Below, piece by piece: positions 37,938 through 47,246 of a DNA stretch of 64,000 bases (the stretch's first letter is position 1; each line of letters begins with the position of its first letter). Source of the DNA: Phycisphaerales bacterium (GTDB lineage: Bacteria; Planctomycetota; Phycisphaerae; Phycisphaerales; UBA1924); contig JAHDXL010000002.1 in NCBI GenBank assembly GCA_023382935.1, forward strand, positions 1 to 64,000. Direction: 5' to 3'. The notes below the pieces were generated by a model that saw only the letters and a program-made list of their open reading frames with translations, made no database searches and was not told the DNA's origin. Position numbers and translations under genes: made by a program.

Positions 37938-39133
37938 CGTGCCGGCCTCCACCAGCGACGCCGGCGACGGTGCTGGGGCGGCGGCACGACGGCGAGAAAC
38001 TCCTGGGCCGCCCAGGTCCGCACATTGGCGCCGTTGATGTGTGCAGCGCCGGGCCGAGCGTCCGAGTAGGCGATCACCAGGTCGGGGCGGACATTGCTTC
38101 GCGTCGAGCCGGCTTGGCCAGACCGGTCGAGCCGTGCGAGCAGATCAAGCATGCGCGAGGCCGAAGCCTGCGAGGCGACGGGTGGAAGATCGACCTCGGC
38201 CCAGTCAATGAGCAGTCCTGGCGCGGCGCCGCGCCGGGCCGCGTGGGTGATGATGCTGGCGACCAGCGCCACGGCGTTCTCGAAGTCGAGTTCGGGCACG
38301 TCTGGGGATGGACGATCGAGTTGCACCCACAGGCGAGGCGGGGCAGCCGTGGTGTTCTGCCGGACGAGCAGCGTGTCGCGCCGGGCCGAGGGTCGCCAGG
38401 CGATGGTGCGGACGGGGTCGCCGGGCACATACTCGCGCAGCCCGAAGAAGTCGCCGCCCTGTCCGATGCGAGGACGGGCCAGCGAGGCGTCCTGTCGCGT
38501 CGGCGCGATGCGGGCGGCCAAATCAGAACGCAGCGGTGCCACGGCCGGGCGGACGGTGACGTGAGTCGGCAGGTCGAAGAAGAGGCTCTTGCGCACCAAG
38601 CCAAAGGGGAACGTCGTGGAAACGCAGACGGTCTGGAGCGAATGGAAGCCGCGCACGCGGGCCAGCGCACGGACTGAGGCGCTGCCGCGTTGGCGCGGGC
38701 CGATGTGGGCGACTCCACCGGGCGCGCACACGATGGGCGGCGCGTCCGAGTGGCCGGCCTGCACCTCTTCGATCCGCAGCCCGAAGAGCGGCCAGATGCG
38801 GGCGGAGTTGGTGATGGTGTATCGGAGGAAAACCCGATCGCCGACGTGGGCAGGCGGAGTGGGCTCGCGTTGCAGGTGTAAGTGCATTAGGGCCGAGCCC
38901 GAGACGAAGCCGGAGACGATCAGTCCGCCCACCGCGAGGCCGAAGGCCCAGAAGAGGAGGTTATTCTGGCTGTTGAGCGCGCCGATCGCCAGGAAGAGGG
39001 CGGTGATGAGGTAGACCACGCCGGGGGGGTGGAGGTCGTAGCGCCGACGTGGGTGTGGGGCTGGCGCGGCCTGGGTGAGAATTCGCCCCGTCGCGGCGGT
39101 CACTGGTGTTTTCCCATGCTCATGGGCACGCAC
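37934..39133 (-). CDS. DUF58 protein (second copy, TgpA partner)
   Basis: A 399-residue DUF58 protein, different from the one near 13 kb. It has two N-terminal helices (~38-75), a beta-rich middle, and the hallmark GDFFGLREYVPGDPVRTIAW (~227-246). The start is uncertain: GTG at 39133, or GTG at 39103 with GGGA about 8 bases upstream. It overlaps the TgpA gene by a few bases, so the pair is coupled. It would need a MoxR ATPase from elsewhere, perhaps the one at 11.8 kb. Confidence 0.88.
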   Translation of the reverse strand: MRAHEHGKTPVTAATGRILTQAAPAPHPRRRYDLHPPGVVYLITALFLAIGALNSQNNLLFWAFGLAVGGLIVSGFVSGSALMHLHLQREPTPPAHVGDRVFLRYTITNSARIWPLFGLRIEEVQAGHSDAPPIVCAPGGVAHIGPRQRGSASVRALARVRGFHSLQTVCVSTTFPFGLVRKSLFFDLPTHVTVRPAVAPLRSDLAARIAPTRQDASLARPRIGQGGDFFGLREYVPGDPVRTIAWRPSARRDTLLVRQNTTAAPPRLWVQLDRPSPDVPELDFENAVALVASIITHAARRGAAPGLLIDWAEVDLPPVASQASASRMLDLLARLDRSGQAGSTRSNVRPDLVIAYSDARPGAAHINGANVRTWAAQEFLAVVPPPQHRRRRRWWRPAR

Positions 39134-39146
39134 ACCGGTACGAACG

Positions 39147-39542
39147 CTAGTCCTTCGCGGTTCTTTCCATGAGGATCAGCAAAGATTGCCCCTCCCGGGG
39201 AAGATAGACCGTGCCGCGGGCGGTCGCGTAACCCTCGGCCAGTGCCCGGATCTGTACGCGATCAGTCGACCAAGCCTCGGTTGGGATGTTGACCTTGAAC
39301 GAGCCGTCGGGCTTGGTAGTGGCCGTGGCGATGGTGCCCGAGCCGGAGCCGACAGGCGGCTCGATGTGCAGGCTGACTTGCCCGATGCCGAGTTCCTTGA
39401 GGCGAGTGTCGGAGTGATCGACGATCCCCACGTATGAGATGGTGCCGGGCAGCACCTTGCCCGCGACCGTCATGCCCCCGCAACCGGTGAGCATGCAGCC
39501 GGAGGCAGCGAGTGCGGCCAGGGAAGCGAAGCGGAGCATCAT
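39147..39542 (-). CDS. small lipoprotein with carboxypeptidase-regulatory-like domain
   Basis: A 131-residue predicted lipoprotein. ATG at 39542 overlaps the scpB stop (ATGA) and has GGGAGGT six bases upstream. The signal peptide ends in LTGC; a second candidate Cys is just before it (ASGC). The mature part (VSLHIEPPVGSGSG ... ATATTKPDGSFKVNIP) looks like a carboxypeptidase-regulatory or CNA-B-like beta sandwich. Function unknown. Confidence 0.75.
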   Translation of the reverse strand: MMLRFASLAALAASGCMLTGCGGMTVAGKVLPGTISYVGIVDHSDTRLKELGIGQVSLHIEPPVGSGSGTIATATTKPDGSFKVNIPTEAWSTDRVQIRALAEGYATARGTVYLPREGQSLLILMERTAKD

Positions 39543-40147
39543 GGTTGACCTCCCAGCCAATCGGCGTTGCGAAGTTCCTCGGCCGTGGGCAAATCGCGTG
39601 TCGACGAAAGCCCGAAGGCGTCGAGGAACTGTTTGGTCGTGCCGTAGAGCATCGGGCGTCCGAGTTCTTCGGCGCGGCCCTTGACGGTGATGAGTTTGCG
39701 TTCGATGAGCGTGCGGAGCACCTCGCCGCAGGCCACGCCGCGGATGGCTTCGAGGCGGGCGCGGGTGATGGGCTGCTCGTAGGCGATGATGGCCAGCGTC
39801 TCGAGCGCGGCGCGGGTGAGTCTGCCGGCGCTGCGCGCCTGACGGAAGGCCGCCAGAACCGGGGCGTGCTCGGGCAGCGTCATTACGCGAAAGCCGCCGG
39901 CGACGGGTTCGATGCGAAAGGCCCGGGCAGTCGTGCGATAGGTTTCGTTGAGATGCTCGATGGCGGCAGTGATAGCAGCCTCATCGGCCCTATGCCCGCC
40001 GGCGGCCAGGGCTTCGGCGATCCGCGATGCGGGCACGGCCCGATCCACGCTGAACAGAATGGCCTCGACGGCGGATCGAACGGTCGGATTTCCCGCATCC
40101 ATGGTCGACGTCTCGGGCGAATCTAGGGCGGACGAAGAGCCACTCAT
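39539..40147 (-). CDS. scpB: segregation and condensation protein B
   Basis: ScpB dimer subunit of the SMC-ScpAB condensin complex, 202 residues. Two winged-helix domains are seen: VRSAVEAILFSVDRAVPASRIAEAL (~23-47) and LTRAALETLAIIAYEQPITRARLEAIRG (~110-137), the latter strongly conserved in ScpB. GRPMLYGTTKQFLDAFGL closes the fold. The start is either 40147 or the internal ATG at 40102. scpA and smc are not in the window; the downstream lipoprotein overlaps it. Confidence 0.94.
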   Translation of the reverse strand: MSGSSSALDSPETSTMDAGNPTVRSAVEAILFSVDRAVPASRIAEALAAGGHRADEAAITAAIEHLNETYRTTARAFRIEPVAGGFRVMTLPEHAPVLAAFRQARSAGRLTRAALETLAIIAYEQPITRARLEAIRGVACGEVLRTLIERKLITVKGRAEELGRPMLYGTTKQFLDAFGLSSTRDLPTAEELRNADWLGGQP

Positions 40148-40201
40148 GCGGGCATGCTAGCACGCGCGGTCCGTGCGTGCGGAGGAGGGTATTCTGGGTC
40201 C

Positions 40202-41134
40202 ATGAGCCACCACGACAGTCCGCTGCCCAGCGAGCAGCACGAGTATGACGGGTTGCCGCGCCTGGACGAGCGGACGCTGCACCGACGGCGTGAGGCGGTG
40301 TTCCTGGTGTTCGCCGGGCTATTCCTCGGCACGCTGGCGATGCTGAACCTGCTGGGGATCACCAAGTTCATCCCCCTGCTCAGCCACGCGCCCGGCGAAG
40401 GTTGGAACTGGGGGCAGTGGGGCGGACTGACCTTCGCGGTGGCGGTGGGCGTGCTGCCATATCCGATGACATTCCTGTGCACCGATTTCATCAGCGAGTT
40501 GTTCGGGCGCCGGCGAGCGAACATGGTGGTGTGGATGGGGCTGGTGCTCAACGTGTGGGTGCTGGCGGTGCTGTGGCTGGCGACTGAGTTGCCGGTCAGG
40601 CCCGAGATGATTACCTACGGGGTGGACGGGCTGGGGCGCAGCGTGACCGGACCGCCCATGCCCAGCGTGGCCATGGTGGATGGACAGTTCGCCGGATTCA
40701 ACGACGACTGGACGCTCTATCGCATCCGGCAGTTGACCTTTGGCGCGGTCGTCGCGTCGATGATCGCATATCTGGCCGCCCAGTTCGTCGACGTGCAGAT
40801 CTTCCACTTCTGGAAGAACTTGACCAAGGGGCGGCACCTGTGGCTGCGCAACAACGGTTCGACGCTCGTCAGCCAGTTGGTGGACACCGTGGCGGTGATC
40901 CTGATCACATACTTCTACGCGCACGCGCTTCCCGTGGATGAAAATCGGCCCGTGTGGCCTCAGTTGTGGATGTTCATTGCGACGGGGTATGTTTTCAAAC
41001 TGGTCGCAGCACTGTTCGACACGGTGCCGTTTTACCTGGGGGCCCACTACCTGACGCGGTATCTGCGCCTGCCTCCGCCGCACGGGCCGGTCGAGCGCGC
41101 GACGGGTGCGGGTGTGGAGGCCGGGGTGGGATGA
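40202..41134 (+). CDS. VUT/YhhQ-family transporter (queuosine precursor type)
   Basis: A 310-residue membrane protein of the YhhQ/Vut_1 family, thought to import queuosine precursors. The family signature TDFISELFGRRRANMVVW lies at ~97-114. There are about six helices. It is somewhat longer than E. coli YhhQ, with extra loops around residues 130-170. ATG at 40202 is close to a possible -10 (TATTCT) and preceded by GGAGGAGGG. It is divergent from scpB. Confidence 0.85.
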   Translation: MSHHDSPLPSEQHEYDGLPRLDERTLHRRREAVFLVFAGLFLGTLAMLNLLGITKFIPLLSHAPGEGWNWGQWGGLTFAVAVGVLPYPMTFLCTDFISELFGRRRANMVVWMGLVLNVWVLAVLWLATELPVRPEMITYGVDGLGRSVTGPPMPSVAMVDGQFAGFNDDWTLYRIRQLTFGAVVASMIAYLAAQFVDVQIFHFWKNLTKGRHLWLRNNGSTLVSQLVDTVAVILITYFYAHALPVDENRPVWPQLWMFIATGYVFKLVAALFDTVPFYLGAHYLTRYLRLPPPHGPVERATGAGVEAGVG

Positions 41135-41204
41135 GTTGGCCGAGTCAGAAACGCGGTCGCGGGCCTGAACAACTGGCTCCCACGGGGAGAGAAGGTGTAG
41201 GCAA

Positions 41205-41756
41205 TCAGCCGTCGCGGCTCGGTGTTTTCTGGGTGAACGTCGCCCCGGGCGCGATTTCGCAGCAGACCAGTTGCCCCGGCTCGAAGGCCACCGCCCGCTG
41301 CCGCGCATCGGTGAGTTTGCACACCACCGGCACCCCGGCATGAAGCGTAATGGTGTTCGCGGTGTTGTCGGCCGAGATGATCGAGCCCTGCACGCGACGC
41401 GGTGTGCCGTACACCGGTTCGACGAAACGCCCACCAGTCTTGACCACATCCACCCGCCTGGCCTCGGCGCGGATGATGCCGATGATCTTCTTTCCTGCCT
41501 CGGCCTTCACCTCGCCGACGGCGATCAGGGTCGTCTCGTAGTTGGTGTTCGGAAATGTGAGGGTGACTGTGGCGGGGCGATCGTTGGAGGCCGGTGAACG
41601 GGCCAGGAGCGTGCCGCGGGCCAGCGACGGATCGATCTTGGTGGTCGGTGCGGGCTTGAGCATGGGGAAAGAGTAGGGGGCCGGCGAAGGCGAGGCGGCG
41701 CCCGATGGCCTGTGTTGCGGCGGGGGCTGGCGGCCGCCACTTTCCGAACGCTGCAT
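41205..41756 (-). CDS. hypothetical protein coupled to yebC
   Basis: A 183-residue protein I do not recognise. Its ATG at 41756 overlaps the yebC stop (TGATG), so it is probably translated by coupling. The first ~45 residues are Pro/Ser/Ala-rich and probably disordered. The rest is beta-rich (VTLTFPNTNYETTLIAVGEVK ... NTITLHAGVPVVCKL). No membrane segment or signal peptide is clear. An internal ATG at 41663 would remove the low-complexity tail but has no ribosome site. Confidence 0.6.
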   Translation of the reverse strand: MQRSESGGRQPPPQHRPSGAASPSPAPYSFPMLKPAPTTKIDPSLARGTLLARSPASNDRPATVTLTFPNTNYETTLIAVGEVKAEAGKKIIGIIRAEARRVDVVKTGGRFVEPVYGTPRRVQGSIISADNTANTITLHAGVPVVCKLTDARQRAVAFEPGQLVCCEIAPGATFTQKTPSRDG

Positions 41757-42508
41757 CAGCCCAGGCTGGCGGCGTCCTCGTCGGAGATGTCGGCGTTGGA
41801 GTAGACCTTTTGAATGTCGTCGGAGTCTTCCAGGGCGTCGATGAGGGCCAGCAGTTTGCGGGCTTCTTCTCCGCCAACCTGTTGCTGGTCGTTGGGGATC
41901 TTGGTGATGGCGGCCTCGGCGATCTCGATGCCGGCCGACTCGAAGGCCTCCTTGACCTGCTGGAAACTGCCGATCTCGGTGATGATGACCCAGGCTCCGT
42001 CCTCGCCCTCGGGGGCCTGCACGTCTTCAGCCCCGGCGTCGAGGGCCTTTTCCATGATGGCGTTCTCGTCGTGCGCGCCGGCCAGGATGATCTGACCCTT
42101 GGTCTTGAACATGAACGACACCGAGCCGGTGGTGCCCAGGTTGCCCCCGTGCTTCTTGAAGGCGTTGCGCACGTCGGTGACGGTGCGGGTCTTGTTGTCG
42201 GTCAGCCCGTCAATGATGAGGGCCACGCCGCCGGGCCCGAAGCCCTCGTACGAGACGGCCTCGAAGTTTTCGCCGCCCGAGGCGCCCGCGCCCTTGTCGA
42301 TGGCGCGCTGGATGGTGTCCTTGGGCATGTTGGCATACTTGGCTTCGTCGATCGCGTATCGGAGGGCGAGGTTGGTGTCGGGGTCGCCGCCGCCCGCGCG
42401 GGCGGCGACGATGATCGCCTTGGAGCACTTGGTCCAGAGTTTGCCCCGCTTCTGGTCCTGCTTGGCCTTGCGGTGCTTGATATTTGCCCACTTGCTATGC
42501 CCGGCCAT
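41756..42508 (-). CDS. yebC: YebC/PmpR-family translation or transcription regulator (TACO1 family)
   Basis: A 250-residue protein of the YebC/TACO1 family, linked to translation of proline-rich or problematic mRNAs and to transcription control. The N-terminus AGHSKWANIKHRKAKQD is invariant in the family, and PGGVALIIDGLTDNKTRTV, FKKHGGNLGTTGSVSFMF and an acidic C-terminal domain follow. Full length. Confidence 0.95.
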   Translation of the reverse strand: MAGHSKWANIKHRKAKQDQKRGKLWTKCSKAIIVAARAGGGDPDTNLALRYAIDEAKYANMPKDTIQRAIDKGAGASGGENFEAVSYEGFGPGGVALIIDGLTDNKTRTVTDVRNAFKKHGGNLGTTGSVSFMFKTKGQIILAGAHDENAIMEKALDAGAEDVQAPEGEDGAWVIITEIGSFQQVKEAFESAGIEIAEAAITKIPNDQQQVGGEEARKLLALIDALEDSDDIQKVYSNADISDEDAASLG

Positions 42509-42568
42509 GTCTGGCGCTCCTTCCGATGTGGCAGATACTCGTGATTGTTGCCCGCGTGGGCGGGGCGG

Positions 42569-45500
42569 TCAGGGAACCCTCTCGATCCTCTGCCCCAGAG
42601 AAGGGGCCACGGGGGGATCCTGATTCTTCAGTTCGATCGCGCTGATCTTGTTGCGCACATCGCGCAGTTGCTGCTGGACGCGGGTGTACTGCGGAAGGCG
42701 GCGATCGTCCGGGGTGCGGAAGGTACGCACCCGCGCGAGGAAGCGTTCCTCAGCCAGCAGCCATGCAGCCCGCGCCTTGTCAACCTCGCCGGTCATCCAA
42801 AGCGTGTCTCCGAGGTGGTCCTGAATCGTCGGGTTGGAGCGCCCGTCGACCGTCTCGGCGGCACGGGTGAGCAGCGTCAAGGCGCCAGGTTGCTCGCCCT
42901 GGTCGAGAAAGCGGCCCTGCTTGTACCGCAGCCAGCCCATCGAATCGAGCACGCTGGCGCGGTCGGGCAGTTGGGCCAGTGCGATCGTCAACAGGCGCTC
43001 GGCCTCCTCGAGATTCGTGCCCGCATCGGCCAGCATGTAGCCGTAGTCGTTGCAGACCCACGGGTGATCGGGCTGGAAACCGAGAGCACGCTGGTAGATT
43101 AGGATGGCCTGCGTGTCGCGCTCACGCGCGGCCGCGACACCCGCCAGCACATAACACAACTCGGCTCGCGGGTCGGTTTGGATCCGCGGTTCCGCGGCCT
43201 CGTCGCTCTGCACCGCTGCGACGGCTGCCGCCAACTGCCCGCGCTCCTCCAGCCGCTCGATCGCCAGGTTGATCGTGTCAATGGTGCCCAGTGTGCCGAG
43301 CGGGAAAACCACCTGAATCCATCGCGGCTCATCCAGTTCGTCGCCGCAGGTCGCCACATGCACGCCCCAGCGGATGACGTCCTGAGTCCGGCCGCCCTCC
43401 ATCAGCACGGCGTATGTCTCGGCAAACGCCTCGTCGCCGATGCGCCCGATCGCCTTCCAGTACTGGTCGGAGATGCGAATCAGTTCGGCGTAGGGCGTGG
43501 TCTTCTGCTCGGCTGCGTAGCGAAGACGCAGGCGGTGAATCGGCTCGCGCATCGGCAGCCCGTGGTCGATGCCGAAGCCGGCGGCGTACACAAAATCGGC
43601 CCCGGCCTGGGCGCGCGCCAACTCATCAGGGGCGGCGAGAATCCGTCCCTGCAACTGCGACGCCAGCGAGAGCAGTGCAGAAGCCTCGGCCTCGGTCAGA
43701 CGCACGTCGTCCGGAACCGCCTCCAGTCGCGCCAGCGTCGGAGCGACCGCCTCGCCGCGCAGCGCACGCAGGCGAGCCAGTTCGAACAGTTCAATGATGG
43801 ACAGGTTCTCGTGCGACAGGCGCTCAAGGGCGGATTGATCGGCTTCTTCAGTGCGACCTAGTGAGCGCAGCAGCGATTCTCGCTCGCGCCGCACCGCCCC
43901 GGCGCCCGAAAATACCGGCGAGGAGAGCATCTCAAGAGCCTCCGCGTCGCGACTCTGCAGCGCCAGCAGGTGGGCAAGCGCCAGCGCCGCGCCCGGCTCG
44001 GGACGCTGCGAATCCGTCCGTGTCCGCAGCCAGGCTTCTGACTCTTCGAGCAACGCCTGATCGCCCGTCTCGTGCGCCCGCTCCCACGGTCCGATCAGGC
44101 CCATGTAGTCGGCTGCGGCGGGCGCGGCCAGGCGATCGATGAGCCTCATCGTGCCTTGCACCACTTCGCGGTTGAAGCCCTGCCGCTGCAGGTCGAGAAT
44201 GGTGAGCGCCGCTAGCGTGGCGCTGCCAGGCAGCAGCGTGCGCAGATCCTGCAAGGCTCGCTGTGCTTCAGGAGACTGCACGTCGGCGCCGGTGCTGAGC
44301 AGCGCCGTCACGAGCAAGCCGTACGCCTGCTCCGAATACGGGTCAGCCTGCTGGGCTTCGAGCAGCAGGTTGACGGATTGCCCGTGCTCTCCCGCGGCCG
44401 CGTCGATGCGGGCGCCTTCGAGCAAGTGCGAAGCCGATGGCTGATGATCCGCACGCCAGGCCTGCCAGGTCGCCCTCGCTTCGAGCGGACGCAAGCCCGC
44501 CAACTGCGTGCGCCAGCGTGTCGGGGCGTCGGCACGAGAAGCCAGATCGAGCAAGCCGGGCAGTGCGTCCCATCGACCGGTGGCGACGGCGGTGGCCGCG
44601 GCGGGGGGCAGACCACCCGGCTTGTTTGCCAGCGCCAGCAGATCGGCATCTCGATCCGGCGACTCCAGCCGCAGACGCACGCACGCCGACAGTGCATCGG
44701 CGTCGGTTGCCATGCGATCGAGTTCGGCAGGCGACAGCAAGGCCGCCGCATAGAGCGTGTCGGCGATCGTGGCCGCATCGTCAGGGCGTGTTTCCGTCAG
44801 TGAGCGCGCGATGGACCATCTCTGATCGGGCGAGCGTGTCGGCTTGAGCAACTCCACGACATGGTCGGACAGCAGCGGAACGTCAGGCGTGAGCAGGCCC
44901 AGCCGACTGGAAAGTGAGCGTTCCCCTGCGACGGCCAGTTGCAGGATGCCCAGACGCGACCGTTGGGCCGGCGTCGGCGAAGCCAGTTGCGCCGGCAGAG
45001 CCCACAGGGCGTCGATGAAGGCCGGCTCGCGTTTCGCGAGTTGACGCGACACGGCGATCTGCGCGTCGTTGACCATGCCCTGGCGACGCTGAATGGCCTC
45101 AAGCATCACCAGCGCCGCCTCGGCCGGGCGATTGAGGCGCTCGAGGCAGGCGATGCGGCGATCCTCGATCGGCTGGGCCTGTTCGAGTTCCAGTTCAGAT
45201 CCGGCGCGGTCGTAGGCGGCGGCGGCCAGATCCCACTCTGCCAGCCACGCATACGCATCGCCGATGCGCACCCAGATCTGCGGGCGACGACGCACCAGCG
45301 TGGCGTATTCACTGCGAAACTCGGCCGTCGACTCGGCCCCGGGCATGCGATCCAGCGCGAGTTCCAGCATCTCGACCCCGGCGCGGAGCCTCTTGATGTC
45401 GATCAGCATCTCGCCCAGCGACACTTCAAGCCACGCCACGGCGGCCGGATCGGCGCGCTCGCCCATGCCGTCTCGTGCGGCCGTGAGGTAGCGAAGGGCC

Positions 45501-46192
45501 TGGTCAATGTTGCGACGACGCAGCGCCTCCAGCCCGAGCACCGACCACGTCCGCGGATTGTCGATGCCCAGCCGGGCTGCTCGATCCAGAGAGGCCAGTG
45601 CCGACCCACGCAGCCCGGCCGCGAACTGGGCTTCGCCCAGGGCTTCCCACACCGCACCAGACGACGGATCGAGGCGACTGGCGTCTTCGAGGAACGTCAA
45701 GGCTGCCTCTCGATCCTGCGAGAGTGTCGCGAGACGCGCGCGGGCATACAGACGCAGCGCTTCGTCCCGATCCTCCTGTGCCACTTCTGCCGGCTCGATG
45801 GGGTTGTCAACCAGAGGACGCGCTCGCACGGCATCGAGCACCGCCTCCAGAGACGCCTGCGCTCGCACCACGACATCACCCGCCAGCGCATCGGCCGCTG
45901 GATCCCAGGGCGGTGGCGAGCCGGGCGCTGTCGGGACTTCTGTGTTCGGTGCGGCTCGCTGCTGCATGGCGCGATCGCGGAGCCGATCGACGGCCGGCGA
46001 AGACGGCAGCGCCGGTGCGATCGCCTGAGGTCCGATCAACTCTGCCGGGGGCTTGGGCGCCGGTTCGCGTGGCGCCGAAGACTGGCAGGCCGAAAGGCAC
46101 AGTCCGCACGTCAGCAGAAGCGACATCGCACCGCGTGCGCGGCGCAAGCCCGGCGTCGAGACACGGCAAACTGGAGCGTCTTGCGGCCTCAC
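42569..46192 (-). CDS. large TPR-repeat lipoprotein
   Basis: A 1207-residue predicted lipoprotein. GTG at 46192 overlaps the upstream gene's stop (GTGA); an ATG at 46126 is an alternative. The N-terminal segment RRARG, a hydrophobic stretch and LSAC (Cys ~36) form a lipoprotein signal. The rest is almost all alpha-helical with tetratricopeptide-like repeats at both ends, for example ARLATLSQDREAALTFLEDA, YDRAGSELELEQAQP and YQRALGFQPDHPWVCNDYGY. It may be an outer-membrane-associated scaffold. Its place at the end of a translation operon, after an HhH protein, is unusual. Confidence 0.82.
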   Translation of the reverse strand: MRPQDAPVCRVSTPGLRRARGAMSLLLTCGLCLSACQSSAPREPAPKPPAELIGPQAIAPALPSSPAVDRLRDRAMQQRAAPNTEVPTAPGSPPPWDPAADALAGDVVVRAQASLEAVLDAVRARPLVDNPIEPAEVAQEDRDEALRLYARARLATLSQDREAALTFLEDASRLDPSSGAVWEALGEAQFAAGLRGSALASLDRAARLGIDNPRTWSVLGLEALRRRNIDQALRYLTAARDGMGERADPAAVAWLEVSLGEMLIDIKRLRAGVEMLELALDRMPGAESTAEFRSEYATLVRRRPQIWVRIGDAYAWLAEWDLAAAAYDRAGSELELEQAQPIEDRRIACLERLNRPAEAALVMLEAIQRRQGMVNDAQIAVSRQLAKREPAFIDALWALPAQLASPTPAQRSRLGILQLAVAGERSLSSRLGLLTPDVPLLSDHVVELLKPTRSPDQRWSIARSLTETRPDDAATIADTLYAAALLSPAELDRMATDADALSACVRLRLESPDRDADLLALANKPGGLPPAAATAVATGRWDALPGLLDLASRADAPTRWRTQLAGLRPLEARATWQAWRADHQPSASHLLEGARIDAAAGEHGQSVNLLLEAQQADPYSEQAYGLLVTALLSTGADVQSPEAQRALQDLRTLLPGSATLAALTILDLQRQGFNREVVQGTMRLIDRLAAPAAADYMGLIGPWERAHETGDQALLEESEAWLRTRTDSQRPEPGAALALAHLLALQSRDAEALEMLSSPVFSGAGAVRRERESLLRSLGRTEEADQSALERLSHENLSIIELFELARLRALRGEAVAPTLARLEAVPDDVRLTEAEASALLSLASQLQGRILAAPDELARAQAGADFVYAAGFGIDHGLPMREPIHRLRLRYAAEQKTTPYAELIRISDQYWKAIGRIGDEAFAETYAVLMEGGRTQDVIRWGVHVATCGDELDEPRWIQVVFPLGTLGTIDTINLAIERLEERGQLAAAVAAVQSDEAAEPRIQTDPRAELCYVLAGVAAARERDTQAILIYQRALGFQPDHPWVCNDYGYMLADAGTNLEEAERLLTIALAQLPDRASVLDSMGWLRYKQGRFLDQGEQPGALTLLTRAAETVDGRSNPTIQDHLGDTLWMTGEVDKARAAWLLAEERFLARVRTFRTPDDRRLPQYTRVQQQLRDVRNKISAIELKNQDPPVAPSLGQRIERVP

Positions 46193-46851
46193 GACGTGCG
46201 AAACCCCGACTTGCGCGGACGCGGAGGCGCCTTTGGAACCGGTTGGCTTTCAATGCGGCGCTCAATGGCTGCGTAGATCGATGGAATTTCGCCGGCACGA
46301 AACGCCCGCTCCAGTTTGCCACTGAGCGAGGCGTGCGATTCATCCGCCTCGCGCAACGGCCCAAGCAGAGAGGCGATGCGGGAATCGACCGGGAAACAGT
46401 GTCCACCCAGTTCGATCAGCACCACCCGCGCAGCCACGAACGGCACCATGCCCTCGAGCGACTCCAGCGCAGCGCGCGCCTCACGCTTGCCCATCGACTC
46501 CAGGGCCGACAGCGACGTGCGGTGCTCGTGTTCAAAAACCGCATTGAGGCACGCACGCAGCCGCAGGCAGCGCTCCTCCGCCCGTGGATAGCGCGGCCCG
46601 ATGATGCTCATCAGTTCTCCCGGCAGACATACCCGCAGTTCGTTCACGTCCAGCAGTTGCTCGGCGATGGCGCCCATGGCCTTGTCGGCACGCGACAGAC
46701 TCGACTCCCAAAGCATGAACGAATGCACCAGTTGGCGCACCAGGCGGCACTCCGTGTCGGAGGCGCACCCGGTCACCGGCGGGAACGGGGTGCGATCTGC
46801 ATCGCAGCATGCTTCGATGGCGGCCCGGATCTCTTCAAGGCTCGCGCTCAC
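46189..46851 (-). CDS. HhH-GPD-like protein
   Basis: A 220-residue protein related to the endonuclease III superfamily. The segment LEGMVPFVAARVVLIELGGHCFPVDSRIASLL (~125-156) matches the helix-hairpin-helix and the GPD turn with a conserved Asp. The Fe-S cluster motif and the catalytic lysine of endonuclease III are not apparent, so it may bind DNA without glycosylase activity. ATG at 46851 overlaps the rbfA stop; its own stop overlaps the next gene. Its role in this operon is unknown. Confidence 0.7.
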   Translation of the reverse strand: MSASLEEIRAAIEACCDADRTPFPPVTGCASDTECRLVRQLVHSFMLWESSLSRADKAMGAIAEQLLDVNELRVCLPGELMSIIGPRYPRAEERCLRLRACLNAVFEHEHRTSLSALESMGKREARAALESLEGMVPFVAARVVLIELGGHCFPVDSRIASLLGPLREADESHASLSGKLERAFRAGEIPSIYAAIERRIESQPVPKAPPRPRKSGFRTS

Positions 46852-47246
46852 CCCTGGTTCTCCTCGTCTGCCCGGGGAGCCTGCGGGTGCTCGCTGCGAG
46901 CCTCCCTCTCCTCGGCCACCTTGTTGAGCAGTTCAAAGACCCGGGCCTGGTTCTTCAGCCCGGTGTCGAGATGAAACGAGAGGTGTGGCATGTCACGCAG
47001 GTGCACGTGCTTCATCGCTTCGCGACGGATGAAGCCGGCCGCCGCCGTCAGCGCGTGCATTGTGATCTGCTCGTGTTCCTCGGGCATGATCGTGACACTG
47101 ATCTTCGCGAGGGAAAAGTCGTCGGTCACCTCGATGCCCGTCACGGTAATCAGTCCCTTGGCACGCGGATCGGACAGCCCGCGAGCGAGCACCTCGGCCA
47201 CAGCCTTTTCCACTGTGGACGCCACTTGGAGCGTTCGGCGCCTCAT
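46848..47246 (-). CDS. rbfA: ribosome-binding factor A
   Basis: A late 30S maturation factor with a KH-like fold, 132 residues. TLQVASTVEKAVAEVLARGL opens the domain, followed by SLAKISVTIM and GFIRREAMKHVHLRDMPHLSFHLD, all typical. A Glu-rich tail follows. It overlaps both neighbours by four bases (ATGA) within the nusA-infB operon. Confidence 0.95.
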   Translation of the reverse strand: MRRRTLQVASTVEKAVAEVLARGLSDPRAKGLITVTGIEVTDDFSLAKISVTIMPEEHEQITMHALTAAAGFIRREAMKHVHLRDMPHLSFHLDTGLKNQARVFELLNKVAEEREARSEHPQAPRADEENQG

